A stretch of DNA of 64,000 nucleotides from JAXMDC01 sp046349035 (GTDB taxonomy: Bacteria; Pseudomonadota; Alphaproteobacteria; Rhizobiales; Kaistiaceae), in assembly GCA_046349035.1 (NCBI GenBank), contig JAXMDC010000002.1, positions 682,001 through 746,000 of the forward strand. Reading direction: 5' to 3'. Position numbers and translations under genes: made by a program. Below, piece by piece: positions 39,689-48,387 of this stretch. Positions within the stretch are counted from its first letter, which is position 1. The number at the start of each line of letters is the position of its first letter. The notes below the pieces were generated by a model that was not told the DNA's origin, did not search any database, and was given only the letters and a program-made list of their open reading frames with translations.

Positions 39689-41167
39689 ATGCGTGCGTCA
39701 GTCCGCTTCGTCCGGCGCGGGCATGTAGTCGAGCGCACCAACTTTCCGCCGACGGCCCTCCTCCTCGACTATCTACGCAACGAAGAGGGCGTCACCAGCG
39801 TCAAGGAGGCCTGCCGCACCGGTGACTGCGGCGCCTGCACCGTCGCCGTTGGCCGCCGAAAAGCCGGACGCCTCCATTACGAACCGGTTAATGCCTGTCT
39901 GCAGCCGATTGGTGCGCTCGACGCCTGCGAAGTCGTCACCGTCGACGACATCGCCGCCAAGGACGGCGATCTCCACCCGATCCAGGCCGCCCTGCGCGAC
40001 GCACATGCCGCACAATGCGGCTTCTGCCTGCCTGGCACCGTCATGAACCTTTTCGCTCTGTATCACCAAACGGCCGGCGCCGTTTCCCGGGGAACCGTCA
40101 CCGATTGGCTTGCCGGCAACCTCTGCCGCTGCACGGGATACCGGCCGATCGTCGACGCGGCGCTCGCCGCAACTGTCGCCGAACGAGCCGACCTGCACGC
40201 AGCCGCTGCCGAGGACACTGCGGCGCTGCTCGGCTTCCTCGACGACCGCGAGGACATTTTCGTCGGCACCGACGACGCTTTCTTCAGCGCACCGCGTCGC
40301 ATCGAAGCCTTCGGTGAACTGCTGGAGGTCCACCAGCCGGACGTTCAGGTTCTCGCCGGAGGCACCGAGCTGGCGAGCACCGCTTTGCCGACTGCTGCGC
40401 GAGTGATCTCTGCAGATCGGATAGCGGAACTGCACCGCATCGAGGATACCGGTCGAGAGATACTCGTCGGCTCGGCAGCGCCATTGGCGGACTTGGAGAC
40501 CGTCCTTCGCTCCATCGACCCCGACATCGGCGAGTTGCTGCGCCGCTTTGGCGGGTCGCAGATCCGAGCCAGAGCGAGCCTCGGCGGCAACATTGCCGGC
40601 GCATGGCCGACCCCGGACCTCGTGCCCGCCCTTCTTGCGCTCGGCGCCCGGATCGAACTTCGCCGCGGCCGGCGCGGGCGCTGGCTGCAACTCGACGAGT
40701 TCTATCTGGCCGACGGACAGCGGCACATCGCTCCCGGCGAATTCCTGGCCACCGTGGCGATCCCGAAGCTCGCCCCGACCCAGCTCTTTCGCGCCTTCAA
40801 AGTTTCCCGCCGCTTCGACGCCGACACCGCTGTCGTCACCGGGGCCTTCCGCTTCACCATCGCCAACAGCACCATCTTCGAGGCCCGCGTCGCCTTTGTC
40901 GGCCTGTCGCGAGCCCCCCGACGGGCTGCCGCTGCCGAGGCTGCCCTCAAGGGAACGCGGGTCGGCGATACGAGCGCCTGGCGCCAGGCCTTCGATGCTC
41001 TGCAAATCGATTTCGCCCCCAGCGGCGACGTCCGTGGCTCGGCGCGCTATCGTGCCGACATGGCGCAGGCGCTTTTGGGTAAGGCCCTGATCGAGACTGC
41101 TGGTACCGACAGCGAACGCACCCGCCTGGTCGGCATCCGCGAGGTTGCCGGCCATGCCGGAGCCTGA
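39689..41167 (+). CDS. xdhA: Xanthine-dehydrogenase-like small subunit (2Fe-2S and FAD domains)
   Basis: 492 residues. A plant-type 2Fe-2S cluster is bound by Cys42, 47, 50 and 70 (CRTGDCGACTVAVG), and the second one by Cys110, 113, 146 and 148 (CGFCLPGTVMNLF, then LCRCTGYRP). The FAD domain follows at about residue 190 to 390, with VQVLAGGTELA and SLGGNIAGAWPTPD; the latter is less conserved than in known XdhA, where the loop usually reads GGNIANGSPIGD. It should pass electrons from the molybdenum subunit to NAD. The last 14 bases overlap xdhB. Confidence 0.88.
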   Translation: MRASVRFVRRGHVVERTNFPPTALLLDYLRNEEGVTSVKEACRTGDCGACTVAVGRRKAGRLHYEPVNACLQPIGALDACEVVTVDDIAAKDGDLHPIQAALRDAHAAQCGFCLPGTVMNLFALYHQTAGAVSRGTVTDWLAGNLCRCTGYRPIVDAALAATVAERADLHAAAAEDTAALLGFLDDREDIFVGTDDAFFSAPRRIEAFGELLEVHQPDVQVLAGGTELASTALPTAARVISADRIAELHRIEDTGREILVGSAAPLADLETVLRSIDPDIGELLRRFGGSQIRARASLGGNIAGAWPTPDLVPALLALGARIELRRGRRGRWLQLDEFYLADGQRHIAPGEFLATVAIPKLAPTQLFRAFKVSRRFDADTAVVTGAFRFTIANSTIFEARVAFVGLSRAPRRAAAAEAALKGTRVGDTSAWRQAFDALQIDFAPSGDVRGSARYRADMAQALLGKALIETAGTDSERTRLVGIREVAGHAGA

Positions 41168-43463
41168 GAACGGTGGCCCCCTAACTGGGCGCGACGCTGA
41201 CCCTTCGGTCGCGGTTAGCCTGCCGCACCTCTACGGCCGCACCCTCTTTGGCGACGATCTCGACGAACCTGCGGATCTCCTCCACTGTGTTCCTGGCCTA
41301 GCTCCAGTTGCGGTGGGCCGCATCAGCGCGCTCGAACTCGATGCCCTCCGCGCCGGCTCCGGAGTCCAGGCGGTTCTCACCGCCGCGGACATCCCCGGGA
41401 CCAACGATTGCTCCCCGCGCGGTAGCGGCGAGCCGATCCTTGCCGACGACAACATTGCCTTCCGCGATCAACCCGTTTTCCTGGTTGTCGCCGAGACGCT
41501 GAGCCAGGCGACCGAGGCCGCCCGCGCCGGGCACATCGCCGCCGTCCCCGGCATGCCGGTGATCGACATCGACGACGCTTTGATCGGCGGGCACCTCGTT
41601 TCCAAAGACGTGATCCTGCAACGTCATGAGGAGGAGGTCGAGCCGCACGACGCCCTCCGTCAATTCAGCGGCGAACTGCGGATCGGCGGCCAGGACCATG
41701 CGTGCCTGGAAACGCAGGTGGCGATCGCCGAAATCGGCGCCGACCAAACTCTCCACATTCGCTGCCCGACGCAGCATCCCGCCGACGTCCGGCGCGTCGT
41801 CGCCCGCACGCTGCATCGCCCCGAAAGCACCGTGATCGTGTACCCGCTGCCCACCGGCGGCGCCTTCGGAGCGAGGCTCACCGCAGCCGCCCGTTGGTCG
41901 GCTCTGGCGGCACTGGCCGCAGTCACTACCGGCCGCCCCTGCAAGCTCCGCCTATCGCGCGAGCAGGAGCTGGCAACAACCGGCAAGCGCCACGACTTTC
42001 GAGTGGATTATTCTGCTGTGGTCACGACCTCCGGCCTGCTGCGCTCGGTCGACGCGGTCCTCGCCGCGCGGTCCGGCCACAGCGCCGACCTCTCCGCTGA
42101 CATCGTCAACCGTGCCGCACTGCACGCCGATAACGCCTACTTCTATCCCGCCGCGCGGATCGCCGCCCGGCCGATGCGCACCAACACGGTCTCTAACACT
42201 GTCATCCGCGCCACCGGCGCCGCCGAAGCGATACTTTTTGCCGAGCGGCTGATGGACCAGAGCGCGCATTCGCTCGGCCTGGATCCGCTCGATGTCCGCT
42301 TGGCCAATCTCTATCGCGCCGGCGGCACCGACCGTTCGCCGTCGGGCGAGATCGTCGACGGCATGCCGATCCGACAGGTCGTCGACCAACTCGCCGCCAG
42401 CGCCGACTACCGGACAAGGCGGAGCGCTGTCCTGCGCTTCAACGCCGGCAGCCCGGTGTTGCGCAAGGGCATCGCCCTTACCCCGGTCCGCTTCGGCGTT
42501 TCGCCCACCGCCGGTGCGGGCGGCGGCGCGCTAGCCCTCGTGCACCTGCTGGGCGACGGCAGCGTCACTGTCGCCCACAGCGGTGTCGAACTCGGCCAAG
42601 ACCTCGGGTCGCGAATTCGCGCCGCTGTCGGCGCCGAGCTCGGCGTCTCGCCCGGCCGCGTGACGGTCCGCACCGCGACGACCGCCGAGCTTCCCGGCGC
42701 CGCGACGATGGGGCTTGCCGGCGCCGGCCCGAGCGTTGCCGCCGCCCATGCCGCTGCCGCAACCCTCCGCGGTCGCATCGTCGATTTCATCGAGGGGCGC
42801 TGGCAGATCGCCCGCGAAAAGATGGCGTTGCGCGACAACCGTCTCATGGTCGCCGAGCACCCGATCGAGCTTTCCGTGGTGGCCCGCGCCGCTGCCGAGG
42901 TCGGCCTGCTTCTCTCCGCTCTCGGCAGTCACCGCACCCCAGGCCCGGAATGGGATGCCGACACCGGTCGTGGCACCAGCTTCGACTATTGGGTGCATGG
43001 TGCCGCGTGTTCCGAGGTCACCATCGACACCATGACCGGCGAGTTGCGCCTCGATCGCGTCGACATCCTTCAGGAGGTCGGCCGCACGCTCGATGCCAGT
43101 GCCGACCGCGGCCAGATCGTCGGCGGCTTCGTCCAAGGGCTCGGCTGGCTGACCACCGAGGAACTCGTATGGGATGCCGGCGGCGCACTGGCGACGCGCG
43201 ACTTCTCAACCTACCGGATACCGACCGCGTCGGCCCTTCCGGCCGATTTCCGCCTCCAACTGTTCGACGCCGGAGCACTGCCGGACCGACCGGCAATGGC
43301 CAAGAATGTCAACGAGGCCGCGCTGCCACTGGCCGCCTCGGTGTTCTCGGCCATCGTCGATGCGATCGCGGGACTCCGCCGCGGAACGGCGCCGCGGCTC
43401 GATGCGCCGGCGACGCCGGACTCGATCCTCCGCGCAATCCGCGGCGTCGTGGGCGCTTCCTGA
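41154..43463 (+). CDS. xdhB: Xanthine-dehydrogenase-like large subunit with altered molybdenum site
   Basis: 769 residues from the ATG at 41154. Overall it aligns with XdhB: RCPTQHPADV (Gln207, equal to the Moco-contacting Gln), TGRPCKLRLSREQEL, TTGKRHDFRVDY, ALHADNAYFYPAARI, and GAGWLTTEELVWD-like sequence (GLGWLTTEELVWD). But the catalytic loop, normally MGGGFGGKE, reads TGGAFGARL, so the active-site Glu of R. capsulatus XdhB (Glu232) is Leu242. The FRGFGGPQ loop reads IRATGAAEA, keeping the Arg (352). The last catalytic Glu (GEPP) is kept as Glu721 in VNEAAL. The substrate may therefore not be a purine, or activity may be reduced. No xdhC lies beside it. Confidence 0.82.
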   Translation: MPEPENGGPLTGRDADPSVAVSLPHLYGRTLFGDDLDEPADLLHCVPGLAPVAVGRISALELDALRAGSGVQAVLTAADIPGTNDCSPRGSGEPILADDNIAFRDQPVFLVVAETLSQATEAARAGHIAAVPGMPVIDIDDALIGGHLVSKDVILQRHEEEVEPHDALRQFSGELRIGGQDHACLETQVAIAEIGADQTLHIRCPTQHPADVRRVVARTLHRPESTVIVYPLPTGGAFGARLTAAARWSALAALAAVTTGRPCKLRLSREQELATTGKRHDFRVDYSAVVTTSGLLRSVDAVLAARSGHSADLSADIVNRAALHADNAYFYPAARIAARPMRTNTVSNTVIRATGAAEAILFAERLMDQSAHSLGLDPLDVRLANLYRAGGTDRSPSGEIVDGMPIRQVVDQLAASADYRTRRSAVLRFNAGSPVLRKGIALTPVRFGVSPTAGAGGGALALVHLLGDGSVTVAHSGVELGQDLGSRIRAAVGAELGVSPGRVTVRTATTAELPGAATMGLAGAGPSVAAAHAAAATLRGRIVDFIEGRWQIAREKMALRDNRLMVAEHPIELSVVARAAAEVGLLLSALGSHRTPGPEWDADTGRGTSFDYWVHGAACSEVTIDTMTGELRLDRVDILQEVGRTLDASADRGQIVGGFVQGLGWLTTEELVWDAGGALATRDFSTYRIPTASALPADFRLQLFDAGALPDRPAMAKNVNEAALPLAASVFSAIVDAIAGLRRGTAPRLDAPATPDSILRAIRGVVGAS

Positions 43464-43464
43464 G

Positions 43465-44781
43465 TTAGACGACCTGACCGTAGAGATCGTAGGCGTCGCT
43501 CCTTTCGATGCGGGCGGTGACGATGTCGCCGGCGCGGATCGGCCGGCGTCCGACCAGATGGACGCTGCCGTCGATCTCCGGTGCGTCGCCGCGCGACCGC
43601 CCCTTGGCAGACAGCCCGTCGCTCGAATCGACGATCACGGGAATGCGCTGCCCGACCTTCCTCTTGAGATTGGCTGCGCTGATCTTCTGCTGATGCGCCA
43701 TCAGCCGGTTCCACCGCTCCGCCTTGACCTCTTCGGGAACGACGCCGGGAAGGTCGTTGGCTGCCGCCCCCCGCACAGGCTCGTATTTGAAGCAGCCGGC
43801 GCGGTCGATCCGTGCCTCGCTGAGCCAGTCGAGGAGCATCGCAAAGTCCGCTTCGCTCTCGCCCGGAAAGCCGACGATGAACGTCGAACGAAGCGCGAGG
43901 TCCGGCACCGCCCGCCGCCATTCGGCGATCCGCTCCAGCGTCTTCTCCTGCGCCGCCGGGCGCCGCATTGCCTTCAACACCGTCGGGCTCGCATGCTGGA
44001 ACGGGATGTCGAGATAGGGCAGCACCCGGCCCTCCGCCATCAGTGGGATCACCTCGTCGACATGCGGGTAGGGATAGACGTAGTGGAGGCGCACCCAGGC
44101 CCCAAGCGAGCCGAGTTCCCGCGTGAGGTCGACGAAGCGCGCCGCCACTTCGCGCCCGCCCCAGGCGCTGGCGCTGTAGCCGATGTCGACGCCATAGGCG
44201 CTGGTGTCCTGCGAGATGATCAGCAATTCCCTGACCCCCGCCTTCACCAGCCGCTCCGCCTCGCGCAGCACCTCGGCAGCCGGCCGGCTGGCCAGGCGCC
44301 CGCGCAGCGTGGGGATGATGCAGAAGCTGCAGCGGTGGTTGCAGCCCTCGCTGATCTTCACATAAGCGTAGTGGCGCGGCGTCAGCTTGACGCCCTGCGG
44401 CGGCACGAGGTCGACAAACGGGTCGTGCGCCGGCGGCACCGCTCGGTGCACCGCCTCCATCACGCTTTCGAACGCCTGCGGTTTGGTGATCGAGAGGACA
44501 TTGGGGAACGCTTCGCGGATCGCCTCGGGCTCCGCCCCCATGCAGCCGGTGACGATCACCCGGCCGTTCTCGGCCATTGCCTGGCCGATCGCCTGGAGCG
44601 ACTCCGCCTTGGCCGAGTCGAGAAACCCGCATGTATTGACGATGACAACGTCGGCCCCGTCGTGGCTGCGTGAGAGTTCGTAGCCCTCCGACCGCAGCTG
44701 CGTGAGAATGCGCTCGGAATCGACCAGCGCCTTGGGGCAGCCCAGGCTGACAAAGGAGACGCGGGGCTTCACGTCGCTCAT
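43465..44781 (-). CDS. rimO: Ribosomal protein S12 methylthiotransferase RimO
   Basis: 438 residues. The N-terminal UPF0004 domain has FVSLGCPKALVDSERILTQL and VNTCGFLDSAKAESLQAIG with its cluster cysteines; the radical-SAM motif is in SEGCNHRCSFCIIPTLRGRL (CxxxCxxC); a C-terminal TRAM domain follows, ending IERSDAYDLYGQVV. RimO adds a methylthio group to S12 Asp89 in E. coli; the target residue in this window's S12 is in VKDLPGVRYH. It is convergent with xdhB and divergent from the Rrf2 gene. Confidence 0.95.
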   Translation of the reverse strand: MSDVKPRVSFVSLGCPKALVDSERILTQLRSEGYELSRSHDGADVVIVNTCGFLDSAKAESLQAIGQAMAENGRVIVTGCMGAEPEAIREAFPNVLSITKPQAFESVMEAVHRAVPPAHDPFVDLVPPQGVKLTPRHYAYVKISEGCNHRCSFCIIPTLRGRLASRPAAEVLREAERLVKAGVRELLIISQDTSAYGVDIGYSASAWGGREVAARFVDLTRELGSLGAWVRLHYVYPYPHVDEVIPLMAEGRVLPYLDIPFQHASPTVLKAMRRPAAQEKTLERIAEWRRAVPDLALRSTFIVGFPGESEADFAMLLDWLSEARIDRAGCFKYEPVRGAAANDLPGVVPEEVKAERWNRLMAHQQKISAANLKRKVGQRIPVIVDSSDGLSAKGRSRGDAPEIDGSVHLVGRRPIRAGDIVTARIERSDAYDLYGQVV

Positions 44782-44960
44782 CGGCGATCCACATTGGCGA
44801 ACGTCGCGGGGAGGGGGCTCGGCCCCTTGCGGCCTATGTCGGCGATGGAGGTTGCTAAGTCAACGCAACCACGGCGGGCAGCCGTTGCCGCTTTCGTTCC
44901 CTTTCGCCAAGCGTCGGCGTAGGTATTAGCGCCGCGCGTAAGGACCGACGGGTTACTGCG

Positions 44961-45437
44961 ATGATCTCCCGCAAAGCGAAATACGCCTTCAAGGCCCTTT
45001 TCGTTCTCGCCGAAGGCGCCGGTCGGGACGCCCTGTCAATCGAGGCCGTCGCTGGCGAGGCTGGAATACCGCGTCGCTTCCTCGAGCACATCCTGCTCGA
45101 TCTGAAGCGCGGCGGTCTCGTCCTCAGCCGGCGCGGACGGAGCGGTGGCTACTCTCTCGCGCGGCCCCCGGAGGCCATTACTCTGGGTGCGGTGCTGCGC
45201 ACCATCGACGGACCGATCGCGCCGCTTTCCTGTATCTCGCGAACTGCTTACCGGCGCTGTCGCGATTGCTCTGAGGAGAGCACCTGCTCGGTTCGCCGCG
45301 CCTTCGCCCAGGCCTATGCGGCGACGCTGAAAGCTATGGACGAGACGACCCTCGCCGACGGTTTGGCAGAAAACCGGCGAAAACCCTCTTTTCCGGCCGC
45401 CTCCGCCGCCACTTTGGAGCCAATTTCTGCGCTCTAA
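44961..45437 (+). CDS. Rrf2-family transcriptional regulator
   Basis: 158 residues. MISRKAKYAFKALFVLAEGA, then IPRRFLEHILLDLKRGGLVL and SRRGRSGGYSLARPPEAITL form the winged helix of the Rrf2 family (PF02082). Four cysteines, 91, 100, 103 and 109 (CISRTAYRRCRDCSEESTC), could bind a cluster or act in redox sensing. The tail is Ala/Pro-rich. It precedes a sulfate transporter operon by 118 bases, and its relatives CymR and similar proteins control sulfur uptake, so control of the cys genes is a reasonable inference. A 179-base spacer (44782-44960) separates it from rimO. Confidence 0.88.
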   Translation: MISRKAKYAFKALFVLAEGAGRDALSIEAVAGEAGIPRRFLEHILLDLKRGGLVLSRRGRSGGYSLARPPEAITLGAVLRTIDGPIAPLSCISRTAYRRCRDCSEESTCSVRRAFAQAYAATLKAMDETTLADGLAENRRKPSFPAASAATLEPISAL

Positions 45438-45511
45438 CTCTCCCGCGCAGGAATTTTCTATCGGCAGGCGCAACCCTCGCACGGCTCTTGCTGTTAAAGA
45501 CGACTGATCCA

Positions 45512-45537
45512 GTCGAGATTTAGGTCAACGACTCGAC
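45512..45537. promoter_or_regulatory. Inverted repeat before the sulfate transporter genes
   Basis: GTCGAG (45512-45517) and CTCGAC (45532-45537) are a perfect 6-bp inverted repeat with a 14-base spacer, 18 bases before the substrate-binding protein start. It could be an operator for the neighbouring Rrf2 regulator, but it could also be a leader hairpin. The assignment is inference. Confidence 0.3.
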
Positions 45538-45555
45538 GGTGGCGGAGGGAGGCAC

Positions 45556-46569
45556 ATGGGCAATCGACTGCTGGCGCTTGCCATGCTCGTTGGCACGCTG
45601 TTCGCCGCGTCGGCCGGCGAAGCCGCGAGCATCTCTCTGCTCAACGTCTCCTATGACCCGACCCGCGAACTCTACAAGAGTTTCAACGCCGCATTCGCCA
45701 AGCACTGGAAGCAGCAGAGCGGCGACGACGTGTCGGTCAAGCAGTCGCACGGCGGCTCCGGCGCCCAGGCGCGCTCGGTGATCGACGGGCTCGACGCCGA
45801 TATCGTCACCCTCGCCGTCGAGTCCGACATCGACGCCATCGCTCTGCAGAGCAAGCGCCTGCCCGCCGACTGGAAGGGCCGGCTGCCGAACGCCAGCACG
45901 CCGTTCATCTCGACCATCGTCCTCGTTGTCCGCAAGGGCAACCCCAAAGGGATCAAGGACTGGGACGATCTGGTGAAGCCGGGCGTCAAAGTGATCACCC
46001 CGAACCCCAAGACCTCCGGCGGCGCGCGTTGGAACTACCTCGCTGCCTGGGCCTATGCCGACGCCAAGTTCGGACACGACGATAGGAAGACGCGCGACTT
46101 CGTCGCCAGCATCTTCCGCAATGTCCCGGTGCTCGATGCCGGCGCCCGGGGCTCCACCACCACGTTTGCCCAGCGCGGCCTCGGCGACGTCCTGATCTCC
46201 TGGGAGAACGACGCCTTCCTCGCAGCCCGCGATGTCGGCGGAGACCAATTGGAGATCGTCTATCCCTCGCTCTCCATCCGCGCCTTGCCGCCCGTGGCGC
46301 TGGTCGACAAGAACGTCGATGCGCACGGCACGCGGAAGGTCGCCGAGGCCTATCTCAACTACCTCTATTCGCCGGAGGGACAGCAGATCGGTGCCGCCAA
46401 TTTCTACCGCCCCTCGCGGCCGGAGGGGGTGGCGGCCAAAGATCTCGCTCGCTTCCCTGAACTCCGCATGGTCGACATTTCCGATCCGCTGTTCGGCGGC
46501 TGGACCAAGGTCCAGGCGACCCATTTCAACGACGGCGGCGTATTCGACCAGATATACAAGCCGCGCTAG
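45556..46569 (+). CDS. Sulfate ABC transporter substrate-binding protein
   Basis: 337 residues with a signal peptide (MGNRLLALAMLVGTLFAASA, then GEAASI). The mature part shows SLLNVSYDPTRELYKSFNAA, the KQSHGGSGAQARSVIDGLDA ligand loop, DIVTLAVESDIDAI, PNPKTSGGARWNYLAAWAYA and GDVLISWENDAFLA, the consensus of Sbp/CysP proteins that capture sulfate or thiosulfate in the periplasm. It is the first gene of the four-gene transporter unit, preceded by GGCGGAGGGAGGCAC. Sulfate and thiosulfate binders cannot be separated by reading alone. Confidence 0.95.
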   Translation: MGNRLLALAMLVGTLFAASAGEAASISLLNVSYDPTRELYKSFNAAFAKHWKQQSGDDVSVKQSHGGSGAQARSVIDGLDADIVTLAVESDIDAIALQSKRLPADWKGRLPNASTPFISTIVLVVRKGNPKGIKDWDDLVKPGVKVITPNPKTSGGARWNYLAAWAYADAKFGHDDRKTRDFVASIFRNVPVLDAGARGSTTTFAQRGLGDVLISWENDAFLAARDVGGDQLEIVYPSLSIRALPPVALVDKNVDAHGTRKVAEAYLNYLYSPEGQQIGAANFYRPSRPEGVAAKDLARFPELRMVDISDPLFGGWTKVQATHFNDGGVFDQIYKPR

Positions 46570-46592
46570 CCGGTCCGGGGCGGGGGGAGCAC

Positions 46593-47483
46593 ATGGCGAG
46601 AAGGAAGGTCGAAGCACAGCCGAGCCTCCACCAGGTCGCGGTTATCCAGGAATCAGAATTCCGGCTGAAGCGGCCGACCATCATTCCCGGCTTCGGCCTC
46701 TCGCTCGGTTTCACGGTCACTTATCTCAGCCTGATTGTCCTCCTCCCGCTCGCCGGCCTGGTCGTCCGCGCGAGCTCTCTCGGCTGGGATGGCTTTTGGG
46801 CGATCGCCACCGACGAGCGCACGATTGCCGCCCTCCGCCTGAGCTTCGGTGCCGCGCTCATCGCCGCTGTGGTCAACGCCGTCTTCGGCCTGATCGTCGC
46901 CTGGGTGCTGGTGCGCTACCGCTTCCCCGGCCGCCGCATTCTCGACGCCTTCATCGACCTGCCGTTTGCTCTGCCGACCGCCGTCGCCGGCATCGCGCTC
47001 ACCGCCATCTACGCTCCTAACGGCTGGGTCGGGCGGCTGCTTGCGCCGCTTGGCATCTCGGTCGCCTTCACGCCTTTCGGGATCGTCGTGGCGCTCATCT
47101 TCATCGGCATTCCCTTCGTCGTCCGTACGCTACAGCCGGTCCTCGAAGACCTTGAGCGGGAAGTCGAAGAGGCAGCCGCTACCCTCGGCGCCGACCGCCT
47201 GCGCACCGTCTCGCGCGTTGTCTTGCCCGTGCTGACCCCGGCACTCCTGACCGGCTTTGCGCTCGCCTTCGCCCGGGCCGTCGGCGAATACGGCTCGGTG
47301 ATCTTCATCGCCGGCAATCTGCCGTATGTATCGGAGATCGCGCCGCTGCTGATCGTCATCCGCCTCCAGGAGTTCAACTACGGCGCCGCCACCGCCGTCG
47401 CCAGCGTCATGCTGGCGATCTCCTTTGCCGTGCTGCTCGCCATCAACGTCATCCAAGGGATCAGCCGGCGATGGATGGCATAG
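46593..47483 (+). CDS. cysT: Sulfate ABC transporter permease CysT
   Basis: 296 residues with six or so membrane segments and the CysT/CysU signature, PTAVAGIALTAIYAPNGWVG, EEAAATLGADRLRTVSRVVL and LAFARAVGEYGSVIFIAGNL. The EAA motif (EEAAATLGADRLR) couples to CysA. It starts 23 bases after the binding protein gene and overlaps cysW by 13 bases. Confidence 0.95.
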   Translation: MARRKVEAQPSLHQVAVIQESEFRLKRPTIIPGFGLSLGFTVTYLSLIVLLPLAGLVVRASSLGWDGFWAIATDERTIAALRLSFGAALIAAVVNAVFGLIVAWVLVRYRFPGRRILDAFIDLPFALPTAVAGIALTAIYAPNGWVGRLLAPLGISVAFTPFGIVVALIFIGIPFVVRTLQPVLEDLEREVEEAAATLGADRLRTVSRVVLPVLTPALLTGFALAFARAVGEYGSVIFIAGNLPYVSEIAPLLIVIRLQEFNYGAATAVASVMLAISFAVLLAINVIQGISRRWMA

Positions 47484-48346
47484 CTCTCACCGCCGTGCCG
47501 CCGGTCGCCCAGCCGGTCACCACCGAGCGCCCGGCTACCCGCGCGCTGCTGATCGGCATCGCCATCGTCTTCCTGGCGGTCTTCCTGCTCCTCCCGCTCG
47601 TCACCGTGTTCGCGGAGGCGTTGAGCCGCGGACTCGGCACATTCATCGAGGCGATCACCGATTCCGATGCGCTAGCGGCGATCCAACTAACGGTCCTCAT
47701 CGCCCTGGCCGCCGTCCCGCTCAATCTGCTTTTCGGCCTCGCCGCCGCCTGGGCGATCGCCAAGTTCGAGTTCGTCGGCAAGCCGCTGCTGAATACCCTG
47801 ATCGACCTGCCGTTTTCGGTGTCGCCGGTGATCGCCGGCCTGATCTACGTCCTCCTCTTCGGTGGCCGCGGCTGGTTCGGTCCCTGGCTCCAGGAGCACG
47901 GCATCCGCATCATTTTCTCCGTTCCCGGAATGATCCTGGCGACCGTCTTCATCACCGTACCGTTCGTTGCCCGTGAACTGGTGCCGCTGATGGAGGAGCA
48001 GGGGAGCCGCGAGGAGGAGGCCGCGCTGTCGCTCGGCGCCGGCGGCTTGCGGACGTTCTTCCGCGTCACTCTTCCCAACGTCAAATGGGCGCTGCTCTAC
48101 GGCGTCCTGCTCTGCAACGCCCGCGCCATGGGCGAGTTCGGCGCCGTGTCGGTGGTGTCGGGGCACATCCGCGGACTGACCAACACCATGCCGCTGCACA
48201 TCGAAATCCTCTACAATGAATACCAATACGCCGCGGCCTTCGCCGTCGCTTCGCTGCTCGCCCTGCTGGCGCTGCTGACGCTGGCGATCAAGACCGCGCT
48301 CGAATGGCGCTACGGCGATCAGATGGCCGGCGGCAGGCGCCACTGA
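47471..48346 (+). CDS. cysW: Sulfate ABC transporter permease CysW
   Basis: 291 residues, start ATG at 47471 inside the end of cysT. It shows LLPLVTVFAEALSRGLGTFI, FSVSPVIAGLIYVLLFGGRG, the EAA-loop EEEAALSLGAGGLRTFFRVT and GEFGAVSVVSGHIRGLTNTM, LHIEILYNEYQYAAAFAVAS, the CysW family consensus. It pairs with CysT as a heterodimeric channel for sulfate/thiosulfate. Confidence 0.95.
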   Translation: MDGIALTAVPPVAQPVTTERPATRALLIGIAIVFLAVFLLLPLVTVFAEALSRGLGTFIEAITDSDALAAIQLTVLIALAAVPLNLLFGLAAAWAIAKFEFVGKPLLNTLIDLPFSVSPVIAGLIYVLLFGGRGWFGPWLQEHGIRIIFSVPGMILATVFITVPFVARELVPLMEEQGSREEEAALSLGAGGLRTFFRVTLPNVKWALLYGVLLCNARAMGEFGAVSVVSGHIRGLTNTMPLHIEILYNEYQYAAAFAVASLLALLALLTLAIKTALEWRYGDQMAGGRRH

Positions 48347-48387
48347 CAGCAATGTTCCAGAGACAAGAAGGGGGCGATCGATTGGAC

